Under the pieces are notes generated by a model, which saw only the letters and a list, made by a program, of their open reading frames with translations, did not search any database and was not told where the DNA came from. 64,000 nt of DNA from Oscillospiraceae bacterium (GTDB lineage: Bacteria; Bacillota; Clostridia; Oscillospirales; Oscillospiraceae), in the NCBI GenBank assembly GCA_020025575.1, contig JAHHRW010000001.1:186001-250000 (forward strand). Reading direction: 5' to 3'. This document shows positions 46,811 to 54,013 of the stretch, one piece after another (position 1 is the first letter of the stretch; each line of letters opens with the position of its first letter). A program made the translations under genes and the position numbers.

Positions 46811-48256
46811 TTACATTGCTTTCAGGGTTGCCAAGAGGAATTCCCACACTCTGCGAGTGGATTCAATTTCCAGGCGCTCCCGGTTGGTGTGGATGTCATG
46901 CATCTGAGGGCCCATGGATACGGCATCCAGATTGGCAATCTTCTCGCCAAACAGTCCGCACTCCAGTCCAGCGTGAATGCTGACCACCTGAGGTCTCTGG
47001 CCAAACATCTTTTCATACTCAGCCACCATGGTATCACGGAGCTCAGAATCTGCTCGATATTCCCAAGCAGGATAATCACCGCTGCTGGAAAACGCAGCAC
47101 CGTACATCTTAGCCAGATCATCCAGTTTCTGCAGCAGGTCTACCTTCTCCTGATTCACACTGGAACGAACAGAGAAGGTCATCTTGAAATTGTCACCTTC
47201 CAGTTTGATAATACCCATATTCAAGCTGGTCTGGACCAACTCCGGCATATCTGCGCACATAGCCTGAATTGCATTGGGCGCTGCACACAGCAAGCCAATA
47301 ATCTTGTCCGTCTCCTGGGTGGACAGTGCATTTCCGCCCAATGCATCGATATTGTCTGCGGAAATGATTGCATTGGGTTCTGCATACTCAGAACGAATCT
47401 TTGCCTGCAGTTCCTCTGCAATGCCATTGATCTGCTCAATATCCATACCCATAGCAACCATGCTTGCCGTGCAGGAACGGGTGATGGCATTGTCCTTTGA
47501 ACCACCCTCGATTGCAGTCAAGCACAGGGGCATGCGTTTCTTGATTTCATCCAAGAACATGCCCATGACCTTGTTTGCATTGGCACGGTTCTTATCGATC
47601 TCCACGCCGGAGTGGCCGCCGATAAGTCCGTCCACCGTCAGTTTCACACAGGGCCCATAGACTGCATGACGGGAAACAGGCAGCTCAATTCCAGCACGAG
47701 CACCGCCGGCGCAGGACACCGTGAAAACGCCCTCGTCCTCGGAGTCAATGTTGATCATCTTCTTGCCCTTCAGCGTAGAAAGGTCTACGCCAGCAGCACC
47801 AAACATGCCGGTTTCCTCATCTACCGTAATGACCACTTCCAAGGGGGGATGGGGAATGTTCTTGTCCGCCAGCAGCGCCAGGCAGTAGGCGACGGCGATG
47901 CCATCGTCACCGCCCAGAGTTGTTCCCTTGGCAAAAACATAGGTATCGTCGTGGCTTACATCCAGACCGTCTACCGCAAAATCAATCTGGCAGTCTGCAT
48001 CCTTTTCACAGACCATATCCATATGTCCCTGAAGGATCACAGGCTCATGATCTTCGTACCCTTCGGTGCCATCCTGAAAAATCAAAACATTATTCAGATC
48101 ATCCTGAATATATCTCAAATCATGCTCCTTCGCAAAGGATACCAGATAATCGCTGATCATCTTTGTATTTCCGGAGCCATGGGGAATCGAACAGAGTTTT
48201 TCAAAATAACCAAATACAGCAGCAGGTTCCAGCCCCGCCAATCTTTCTGCTTTCAT
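46811..48256 (-). CDS. pepD: Aminoacyl-histidine dipeptidase (M20 family)
   Basis: A 481-residue cytosolic metallopeptidase that splits Xaa-His dipeptides and others. The dinuclear metal site is visible: LQGHMDMV (His, Asp), LGGDDGIAVAYC (Asp), TVDEETGMFGAAGVD (catalytic Glu and metal Glu), INIDSEDEG (Asp), and IHAGLECGLF (last His). It opens with LAGLEPAAVFGYFEKLCSIPHGSGN, typical of PepD. AGGAGGTTC precedes the ATG. It lies 19 bases from the Lar-like gene and probably shares its transcript. Confidence 0.93.
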   Translation of the reverse strand: MKAERLAGLEPAAVFGYFEKLCSIPHGSGNTKMISDYLVSFAKEHDLRYIQDDLNNVLIFQDGTEGYEDHEPVILQGHMDMVCEKDADCQIDFAVDGLDVSHDDTYVFAKGTTLGGDDGIAVAYCLALLADKNIPHPPLEVVITVDEETGMFGAAGVDLSTLKGKKMINIDSEDEGVFTVSCAGGARAGIELPVSRHAVYGPCVKLTVDGLIGGHSGVEIDKNRANANKVMGMFLDEIKKRMPLCLTAIEGGSKDNAITRSCTASMVAMGMDIEQINGIAEELQAKIRSEYAEPNAIISADNIDALGGNALSTQETDKIIGLLCAAPNAIQAMCADMPELVQTSLNMGIIKLEGDNFKMTFSVRSSVNQEKVDLLQKLDDLAKMYGAAFSSSGDYPAWEYRADSELRDTMVAEYEKMFGQRPQVVSIHAGLECGLFGEKIANLDAVSMGPQMHDIHTNRERLEIESTRRVWEFLLATLKAM

Positions 48257-48275
48257 CTTTTGAACCTCCTAAAGA

Positions 48276-48497
48276 TTATTCGCCGCGCTCCTGACGGATG
48301 ACCTTACCCATATTCCAAAGTCTTACCACAGCACGGGTTGCCTCTTCCTTTTCTGCATCATCAGAATACTCAGAATAAACTGTGTGGGCACCGCAGTCGG
48401 CACATTCAACATAAACACACCAGCCGCCTTCGTGCAGGATCATACCGTTTCCTCTGCAGTTGGGGCACTCTTCTAATTCAAAAATTTCTTTTTCCAT
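48276..48497 (-). CDS. Lar-like zinc ribbon protein
   Basis: A 73-residue protein. Two Cys pairs, CPNCRG (about 12-17) and CADCGA (about 32-37), then an acidic helix and RLWNMGKV at the end, match the layout of the Lar restriction-alleviation family (CPFCG ... C..CGA ... A...WN). Lar proteins usually come from prophages and modulate type I restriction; here it lies between chromosomal genes, with no phage gene and no restriction system in the window, so a housekeeping zinc ribbon role is equally possible. Confidence 0.72.
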   Translation of the reverse strand: MEKEIFELEECPNCRGNGMILHEGGWCVYVECADCGAHTVYSEYSDDAEKEEATRAVVRLWNMGKVIRQERGE

Positions 48498-48519
48498 ATC
48501 AACACACTCCTATTGTAAA

Positions 48520-49179
48520 TTAACGAAAAACCTCGCCGTTGGAAGTTCGAACTTCCTCCCGACGGATTCTGGAAAAATCAGGTTTCGCATCTGCGCAGTA
48601 CATTTCGATTGCAGACACGATCTGACTGGGATTCAAGCTGGGATTCTGCGCACAGATACAAGCCTTCAGCTCGATTTCATGAGCATTTATTTGACTCACT
48701 TCTATACTGCGAATCATGGGGATAATGTTCTGCTCCACAGGGCCGTTCTTACTCTTTTTGGTCACAAGAACTTCTTCACGAGAGAATAACTCCCGAATCT
48801 GCATGACAGAGTCTTCAGTAGCCCCGTTGTCATATTCCAACGTAATTGCGCAGTCCAGATGTGTGAGCTCCTTAATTTTTTGGGAACTGTCGTAAGCCTC
48901 CAGCACACGCACACCAACTGGCATCGTCTGATTCAATCTTTGCGTGATTTGCTCAAAAGGCAGCTGTTCGTCTACTAACTCAAAATCCAGAATTTCACAT
49001 TTGCTTTCCACGCCAACGCTCAAGGGCAACGCAATAGATACCATAGCCCGTGGATTAAATCCCTGGGTATGTTTGAGGTTCATCCCCCCGCGCTTAAACG
49101 CTCTCTGAAACAGGCGCATGAGATCCAGATGAGAAATCCAAATGCCATTTCCAGTTTTTTCAAACAAAATTCTATTCAT
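48520..49179 (-). CDS. Radical SAM-linked protein (DUF2344, TIGR03936 type)
   Basis: A 219-residue protein of the family found fused or adjacent to TIGR03960 radical SAM proteins. The N-terminal block is ILFEKTGNGIWISHLDLMRLFQRAFKRGGMNLKHTQGFNPRAMVSIALPLSVG, which is diagnostic. Function is not established. Start: ATG at 49179, overlapping the stop of the radical SAM gene by eight bases; a longer in-frame extension back into that gene is rejected. Confidence 0.88.
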   Translation of the reverse strand: MNRILFEKTGNGIWISHLDLMRLFQRAFKRGGMNLKHTQGFNPRAMVSIALPLSVGVESKCEILDFELVDEQLPFEQITQRLNQTMPVGVRVLEAYDSSQKIKELTHLDCAITLEYDNGATEDSVMQIRELFSREEVLVTKKSKNGPVEQNIIPMIRSIEVSQINAHEIELKACICAQNPSLNPSQIVSAIEMYCADAKPDFSRIRREEVRTSNGEVFR

Positions 49180-51007
49180 CACAACCGCCTCCTTCCAGTA
49201 AACAGTTTGCACCGCAGCCGGAGCAGCTATGACGGCAATCAGGCGTAATTTTGGATTCATAAGCTGTATGGCGTTCCCTGAGCAAGAAATTCTTATTGAC
49301 ACCCACATCAATTGGATCCCACGCAAGCAATTCATCCTCGCCAAATCCCCGGGTGGTATAAAAGTCCATATCTACACCGCAGTTTTGGAACGCCTGCATC
49401 CAGATATCATTATTGAAATATTCATCCCAGCCGTCCAGTTTGGCGCCCAGTCGAGCCGCCTCTTCCAGTACCGGCGCAATCCTGCGATCGCCTCGAGCCA
49501 TAACCGATTCCAATCTGCTGATGTCTGGTGTATGGTAATTATAGGTGATGGATTTGGAGTAAAAATGATCCTTCAGCAAACGACAGCGTCTGAGATATTC
49601 CTCGGTAGTAATCTGCTTTTCCCATTGAAACGGTGTATGAGGCTTTGGTACAAAGAACGCCGTTGCCACATGAACCCGAAGACCGCGTTTCTTATTGGTA
49701 GCACACTCTTTCCAGGTTTTGATCACCTTCCAGACCAAATCAGCAATTCCCAGTACATCCTCATCGGTTTCCGTAGGAAGACCCAGCATAAAGTAAAGCT
49801 TTACGCTGCTCCAACCGCCGGAAAATGCATTGGCACAGGTGGTGAGGATTTCATCCTCTGTCAGATTCTTGTTGATGACATCGCGAAGTCTCTGAGTACC
49901 AGCCTCTGGCGCAAAGGTCAGTCCGGTCTTGCGAACAGTCTGTAATTTTTCCATCAATTCCCTACTGAAATTGTCTGCACGCAAGGACGGAACAGAAAGA
50001 TTGACTTTATTCTCCGCGCAGTATGGAATCATATTATCTGTCAACTCTTTCAGGCCCCGGTAATCAGAGGTTGAAAGACTGGACAGCGTAATTTCACTGG
50101 CTCCGGAGTTTTCCAGGCACTCTACCGCCTGACGATACAGCACCTCAGGGCTCTTTTTTCGAACTGGGCGACAGGAGAAACCAGCCTGACAGAATCTGCA
50201 TCCACGGATACATCCACGGAATAATTCCAGATTTGCTCTGTCGTGGACGATTTCTGTAGAGGGAACGATCATCTTCGTAGGGAAATAAGCATGGTCCAGA
50301 TCCTGCACAATTCGCTTCGTCAACTTGGTAGGAGCACCCTCTTTGGCAGTAATGCTCTTCAGCGTTCCGTCTTCATTGTAGGAATGCTCATAAAAAGAGG
50401 GAACATATACGCCGGCTATCTTGGAAACTTCCTCTAGGAAAGCCTCCTTGCTCCAGCACTCAGTCTTTGCACGGTCATACAGTCTTACAATCTCAACAGT
50501 GCTCTCTTCTCCCTCTCCCAACGAGAAGAAGTCCACAAAGGGTGCCAAAGGCTCCGGATTAAATGTACACACGCCGCCGGCAAATACCATGTTCTCCAGC
50601 CCATGGCGTTCCGCTGCGTGCAATGGAACACCTGCCAGATTCAGCATATTCAGGATGTTGGTGTAGCTCATCTCATAGCCAATCGTGAAGGCAATCATAT
50701 CAAATTCCTTTACAGGTCTTTGACTCTCCAGTGCCCACAGTGGCAGATGATTCTGACGCATGGCATCCTCCACATCACCCCAGGGAGCAAACACACGCTG
50801 ACACCAGACACCCTCCATCTCATTCATAACACCATAGAGAATCCGCATGCCAACATTGGACATACCAATCTCATATGTGTCTGGAAAGCAAAAAGCAACA
50901 TTAACACGAACCGAATCGGGATTTTTTTGAATTTCATTGAATTCTCCTCCGGTATACCGGGCAGGTTTCTGAACCGTTGGAAGAATTCTGTGCAACAAAT
51001 CAGTCAT
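49172..51007 (-). CDS. B12-binding-domain radical SAM protein (TIGR03960 type)
   Basis: A 611-residue radical SAM enzyme. A B12-binding-like domain occupies about residues 40-220 (VNVAFCFPDTYEIGMSNVGMRILYGVMN). The 4Fe-4S cysteines are in LFRGCIRGCRFCQAG (C-x3-C-x2-C, about 263-277), followed by the barrel with LTFAPEAGTQRLRDVINKN. The C-terminus carries a second Cys-rich patch (CRHSCSGCGANC). Substrate unknown. In many Clostridia this gene and DUF2344 precede rng-rplU; here Lar-like and pepD follow instead. The ATG at 51007 follows TGAGGT. Confidence 0.9.
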   Translation of the reverse strand: MTDLLHRILPTVQKPARYTGGEFNEIQKNPDSVRVNVAFCFPDTYEIGMSNVGMRILYGVMNEMEGVWCQRVFAPWGDVEDAMRQNHLPLWALESQRPVKEFDMIAFTIGYEMSYTNILNMLNLAGVPLHAAERHGLENMVFAGGVCTFNPEPLAPFVDFFSLGEGEESTVEIVRLYDRAKTECWSKEAFLEEVSKIAGVYVPSFYEHSYNEDGTLKSITAKEGAPTKLTKRIVQDLDHAYFPTKMIVPSTEIVHDRANLELFRGCIRGCRFCQAGFSCRPVRKKSPEVLYRQAVECLENSGASEITLSSLSTSDYRGLKELTDNMIPYCAENKVNLSVPSLRADNFSRELMEKLQTVRKTGLTFAPEAGTQRLRDVINKNLTEDEILTTCANAFSGGWSSVKLYFMLGLPTETDEDVLGIADLVWKVIKTWKECATNKKRGLRVHVATAFFVPKPHTPFQWEKQITTEEYLRRCRLLKDHFYSKSITYNYHTPDISRLESVMARGDRRIAPVLEEAARLGAKLDGWDEYFNNDIWMQAFQNCGVDMDFYTTRGFGEDELLAWDPIDVGVNKNFLLRERHTAYESKITPDCRHSCSGCGANCLLEGGGCDE

Positions 51008-51027
51008 TGCATAGTACCTCATTTTTC

Positions 51028-51519
51028 TCAATTAGAATTATTGTACCCCGAAAACGCCTCGTTTGCAACTGATTTTTCCAAAGATTCGTGTTTTCCCCGC
51101 AAATGTACAAAGGCTTTGAGGATTCTGCCCCCATCCATCGGATAAATCGGCAATAAATTAAAAACTGACTGTGCCAGTGCCCAGATTGCAACCCGCGGAA
51201 TCCATTTCCAAAACAGACACAACAGCAGTCCTGCGAAAGGCCCGGCAAATGCACATATCATCTCTTGTCTTTGCCCGATTGGTCCTGTTTTGATTCTTGC
51301 GCCTGCTAATCCTACTTGTATTTTCCACACATCTACATCACACATCCATAATGCCGCTAAATGTCCCAACTCATGTACGGCAGCCGCTGCAATGGCCGCA
51401 AATACCCACTGAACCGGCAGCAACAGCAGCAAAGCGGCAACAAACAGATAACCTTCTGCTGCAATATCAAATTCAGGAAAGGTCCATGATTTCCCTGCAA
51501 TACGCCACCGCTGATGCAT
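51028..51519 (-). CDS. M50 site-2 protease, SpoIVFB-like
   Basis: A 163-residue intramembrane zinc protease. The metal site HELGH lies in AAVHELGHLAALW (about residue 48), and the second motif is NLLPIYPMDGGRILKA (about 122-137). Three to four hydrophobic helices are visible. SpoIVFB (about 290 residues) activates pro-SigK in the mother cell; this protein is a short form without a C-terminal CBS domain. Start: ATG at 51519 with GAGGGG four bases upstream; a GTG at 51531 is possible. It overlaps a small membrane-protein gene, as spoIVFB follows spoIVFA. Confidence 0.8.
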   Translation of the reverse strand: MHQRWRIAGKSWTFPEFDIAAEGYLFVAALLLLLPVQWVFAAIAAAAVHELGHLAALWMCDVDVWKIQVGLAGARIKTGPIGQRQEMICAFAGPFAGLLLCLFWKWIPRVAIWALAQSVFNLLPIYPMDGGRILKAFVHLRGKHESLEKSVANEAFSGYNNSN

Positions 51520-51745
51520 ACCACCCCTCACCTTCCGATATAGATTCTGCCATGTTTTTCAAAGCGATTTCGTCTGTTCGCATTTGTGTTGGCAAAACCC
51601 AAGCTCCCATCTGAGGTTTGTCCGTTTCAAATAATCCACTGCAAATCAGCATGGACAATCCCAGTCCAATAGAGATAACACACTGGATCCAAAATCCTTT
51701 TATTCTGTATCGTTTCTCAACACCGTATCGAATCCGATAAGCCAA
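51473..51745 (-). CDS. Small single-pass membrane protein upstream of M50 protease
   Basis: A 90-residue protein with one hydrophobic helix (about 17-38, KGFWIQCVISIGLGLSMLIC), a short basic N-terminus, and an extracytoplasmic tail that contains IALKNMAESISEGEGWYASAVAYCREIM. Start: TTG at 51745, preceded by TAAGGAGGGGG at good spacing. It overlaps the M50 gene, so translation is coupled. No domain recognised; a SpoIVFA-like partner is possible from position and topology only. Confidence 0.7.
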   Translation of the reverse strand: MAYRIRYGVEKRYRIKGFWIQCVISIGLGLSMLICSGLFETDKPQMGAWVLPTQMRTDEIALKNMAESISEGEGWYASAVAYCREIMDLS

Positions 51746-51818
51746 TATACCCCCTCCTTACGTTTATCTTATGAGTCATACATTTTTTCATTCCGATTCA
51801 CAAACGATCGGATACCTA

Positions 51819-51847
51819 TTGACAATTCTTATATAATTCATTATAAT
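51819..51847 (+). promoter_or_regulatory. Consensus promoter of tRNA-Pro(CGG)
   Basis: TTGACA (51819-51824) and TATAAT (51842-51847) with a 17-base spacer: a perfect sigma-A consensus 12 bases before the tRNA. Confidence 0.92.
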
Positions 51848-51858
51848 ATATAAGCTAT

Positions 51859-51935
51859 CGGGGTATGGCGAAGTTTGGTATCGCGCTTGGTTCGGGTCCA
51901 AGAGGCCTCGGGTTCGAATCCCGATACTCCGACCA
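51859..51935 (+). tRNA. tRNA-Pro, anticodon CGG
   Basis: A 77-base tRNA with encoded CCA. The acceptor cggggta pairs with tactccg (one G-U). The anticodon stem cttgg/ccaag encloses ttcgggt, giving CGG for CCG codons. The D arm is identical to that of tRNA-Pro(GGG) at 160-236. It borders an accessory islet, but no copy of its 3' end was seen at the far side. Confidence 0.95.
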
Positions 51936-51940
51936 AGAAA

Positions 51941-51976
51941 AAGCCAGTCAGATGTTTTATCTGGCTGGTTTTCTTT
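51941..51976 (+). terminator. Terminator of tRNA-Pro(CGG)
   Basis: The stem ccagtcagat/atctggctgg with loop gtttt is followed by TTTTCTTT. Confidence 0.8.
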
Positions 51977-51979
51977 ATA

Positions 51980-52012
51980 CAAAAAAAGCACGGTGTTTTC
52001 ACATCGTGCTTT
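51980..52012 (-). terminator. Terminator of the islet two-gene operon
   Basis: AAAGCACG/CGTGCTTT on the minus strand is followed by TTTTTTT. It ends the 52187-52774 / 52027-52200 operon and faces the tRNA terminator. Confidence 0.8.
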
Positions 52013-52026
52013 ATTACAGAATGGTT

Positions 52027-52200
52027 TTATATACCTCGTACTGTGTATGCTATGCATCCGGGCGTAGGACATTCTACTTTAGAAGCTGTTTTGACAAATT
52101 TCACATGAAGTTCAGAACCACAACGTGGGCAAGTGACCTTTTTTTCAGGATGCGCCAGCTTGTTTTCAAGTGCATCCAATTCCATTTCATTCAATTCCAT
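52027..52200 (-). CDS. 57-residue zinc-ribbon protein
   Basis: A very short gene, read directly from the sequence. The protein starts MELNEMELDALENKLAH, then has CPRCGSEL, a beta stretch HVKFVKTASKVE, and CPTPGC, so two Cys pairs suit one zinc ribbon. An acidic N-terminal helix precedes it. The ATG at 52200 has GAGGAGG at good spacing, which strongly supports expression. It overlaps the end of the upstream HEYYGH gene by 14 bases and ends at a terminator, so the two form one operon. It could be an immunity or regulatory partner, but no function is known. Confidence 0.8.
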   Translation of the reverse strand: MELNEMELDALENKLAHPEKKVTCPRCGSELHVKFVKTASKVECPTPGCIAYTVRGI

Positions 52201-52774
52201 AAATATACCTCCTCGCTATGGCATTTAACTTCACAGGAATCCCCGCCTCTTTCGTCCTATCAAATGCATCCAGCATCAACATGCCACGCTCTTGCGATGT
52301 TAAATTCGGTGTGTCGATTGCAGCCCGATAACTTGCTCTGAATTCATCCCGCCAGTCCCCAATCGGAAACTTTGAAGGGTGGTGTTTCATATGTCCATAA
52401 TACTCATGCGCAAGCGCACATCTTGCGTTTAAGATACTATCTGGATTTTGGGCATACTGCGACGGAAATACATCCCCTCTGATATTGATAACATTTCTCA
52501 CATCAACAAATCCAGTAAAACTACCTGTATTAAATCTTAACACACTTTGCGGGATCACGAGCTGATCCGCCCATTGACGAATCTGTTTTTCCTCATCTTC
52601 GCTCACATGCGTTAAGGCCCCACGGCGAGAACCATTAGCCATGCCTCTTGATGGCTCCGAACGTGGCACAGTAATCCCCTTTTTCAGTTCTATCTTATCA
52701 TATTCTTTGACATATTTCCACTGTTTTGTATGGACATTCTGTCGGCGTTTTCCTCTTCCAGGATCGTATTCCAC
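52187..52774 (-). CDS. Orphan toxin-like C-terminal domain with HEYYGH motif
   Basis: Up to 195 residues. The N-terminal part (YDPGRGKRRQNVHTKQWKYV, KEYDKIELKKGI) reads like a linker from a larger polymorphic or phage-associated protein. The C-terminal domain has LAHEYYGHMKHH (HExxH zinc-protease pattern, about residues 120-131), then IGDWRDEFRASYRAAI and LTSQERGMLMLDAFDRTKEAG. HExxH with a downstream Glu suggests a metallopeptidase, although the same motif can be structural. No signal peptide. The start is unclear: GTG at 52774 lacks proper spacing to AAAGG, and ATG at codon 45 is an alternative. This looks like a fragment of a longer ancestral gene that kept its end. Upstream 52775-52957 shows no gene. 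Confidence 0.7.
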   Translation of the reverse strand: MEYDPGRGKRRQNVHTKQWKYVKEYDKIELKKGITVPRSEPSRGMANGSRRGALTHVSEDEEKQIRQWADQLVIPQSVLRFNTGSFTGFVDVRNVINIRGDVFPSQYAQNPDSILNARCALAHEYYGHMKHHPSKFPIGDWRDEFRASYRAAIDTPNLTSQERGMLMLDAFDRTKEAGIPVKLNAIARRYIYGIE

Positions 52775-52957
52775 CCTTTTTCATATCATAATATCTGTAC
52801 CGAAGATCAATTCAGCTCATCTTATCACTAAGCTTTCGCCGTAGGTATTCAATGCCTTTATAGGCCATTTCCATATCTCCTTTTTATTCGCGTGTGTTTT
52901 TATTCGTAGTGACGGCGTGAAGCTCAGAAAGCCACGACAGAGGGGAGATATGCCCCC

Positions 52958-53275
52958 CTACTTGCTTCGATAGGCAGCCCAGTCACAGGACAGCGGAAGC
53001 ATGCGGTTTGATATCGTTTCCTCCCAAATAACTCGATTACACCTGGTGATTTTGTTGAAATAACCCAGCACTTGTGACCGATGTCCAATCAGCGTATCAG
53101 GACGCATATCGCATCCGCTCTTGAGCTCTAAAATGATCAATTTGTTATGGCAAACCACTATCGCATCGATCCATGTACCGTCAAATATCTCATACGCAAA
53201 GCAGATAGGGCCCCGCCTGATATCTTTCGGTTTCGAGAAATCCGTCAGGTATTCTTTTAATGAAAGGCAATCCAT
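52958..53275 (-). pseudogene. Nuclease-like fragment
   Basis: A 105-residue open frame without a clear ribosome site. The core FDGTWIDAIVVCHNKLIILELKSGCDMRP has the D...(E/L)-x-K pattern of PD-(D/E)xK nucleases, and the following GHRSQVLGYFNKITRC recalls the N-terminal part of DUF2075-type proteins. The frame overlaps the IS3-type remnant and seems to lack its own start, so a degraded gene is most likely. Confidence 0.45.
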
Positions 53276-53484
53276 CCAAGACTCAATTTTTTCTGGTCAT
53301 CGGACATTTTATCTTTAAGTGATTTGTTCTCGGTATGCCAAAACAATTCCTCGACAAAGGCATTTTCCTTCATGTCCAAGCATCTATCTGTTTCATAGTA
53401 GCTTAATTTTTCTTTGTGCATCATTTCTACAGCCAGTTTCTTGAATTCTCGTGCATAGCGTTTGTTTGGGATTCCTTTTAACAT
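53257..53484 (-). pseudogene. IS3-family transposase OrfA remnant
   Basis: A 75-residue frame. The first 35 residues, LKGIPNKRYAREFKKLAVEMMHKEKLSYYETDRCLDM, match the helix-turn-helix N-terminus of IS3/IS150-type OrfA. The sequence after that (AFVEELFWHTENKSLKDKM) does not fit OrfA and recalls the end of an OrfB, suggesting an internal deletion. No full OrfB is present. Confidence 0.65.
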
Positions 53485-53544
53485 AAAAATCACCCCATCT
53501 GTTAGATCGTATATCATACAGTCTAACAGATGGGGTGCAGTTCA
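53485..53544 (-). mobile_element. Left end of decayed IS3-family element with inverted repeat
   Basis: On the minus strand the tip reads TGAACTGCACCCCATCTG at 53544 inward, as in IS150-type ends. Within it, 53491-53506 and 53522-53537 form a perfect 16-bp inverted repeat around a 15-base loop, just upstream of the OrfA remnant. No matching right end was found down to 52800. Confidence 0.65.
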
Positions 53545-53569
53545 ATTCTGCATTAGCAGGTTTTATTTT

Positions 53570-53941
53570 TTACTTATCAGACTTCTTAGCAGCCTTCTCC
53601 TTAGCCTTTGCTTCTTTAGCCTTCTTCGCTTCAGCAGCAGCGCGCTCAGCTCCGGTTTCGTTGGTAGAAACAGCCCACTTGGCCAGTTCCATGCGAACAC
53701 GGTCTGCACTGGTCTCAATAACGATTTTGCTTTCCTTGACATCAACAACGGTGCCAATAATGCCGCCGATGGTGGTGATAGAGTCACCAGTACGGATGGA
53801 AGATCTCATGTTTTCTGCTTCCTTCTTGCGCTTGTTCTCAGGACGAATCAGCATGAAGTAGAAGACAACAAGCATCACAAGCATCATTACGAGGGTGCTG
53901 CCAAGTCCGGCGCCAGCAGGTACAGATAGGTAATTCAACAT
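53570..53941 (-). CDS. yajC: Preprotein translocase accessory subunit YajC
   Basis: A 123-residue protein with one N-terminal membrane helix (about 12-33, GLGSTLVMMLVMLVVFYFMLI) followed by RPENKRKKEAENMRSSIRTGDSITTIGGIIGTVVDVKESKIVIET, the diagnostic YajC core. The C-terminal 30 residues are a Lys/Ala/Glu coiled-coil tail. It normally associates with SecDF. It follows tgt, as in the usual queA-tgt-yajC order, but secDF is not next; the IS remnant and islet lie there instead. Confidence 0.94.
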   Translation of the reverse strand: MLNYLSVPAGAGLGSTLVMMLVMLVVFYFMLIRPENKRKKEAENMRSSIRTGDSITTIGGIIGTVVDVKESKIVIETSADRVRMELAKWAVSTNETGAERAAAEAKKAKEAKAKEKAAKKSDK

Positions 53942-54013
53942 TTGGATAACTCCTTTAATTTCATATTAACCAGATTATTATATCATTTATCACACAAAAA
54001 GCAAGGAGTATTG

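Noticed and set aside
51788..52341. Frames in both directions across tRNA-Pro(CGG).
   Set aside because: They run through the tRNA and the convergent terminators; the real gene here is the 57-residue zinc ribbon.
51936..53545. The islet as an integrative element using the tRNA-Pro(CGG) end as attachment site.
   Set aside because: No direct repeat of the tRNA 3' end was seen at the other border and no integrase is present.
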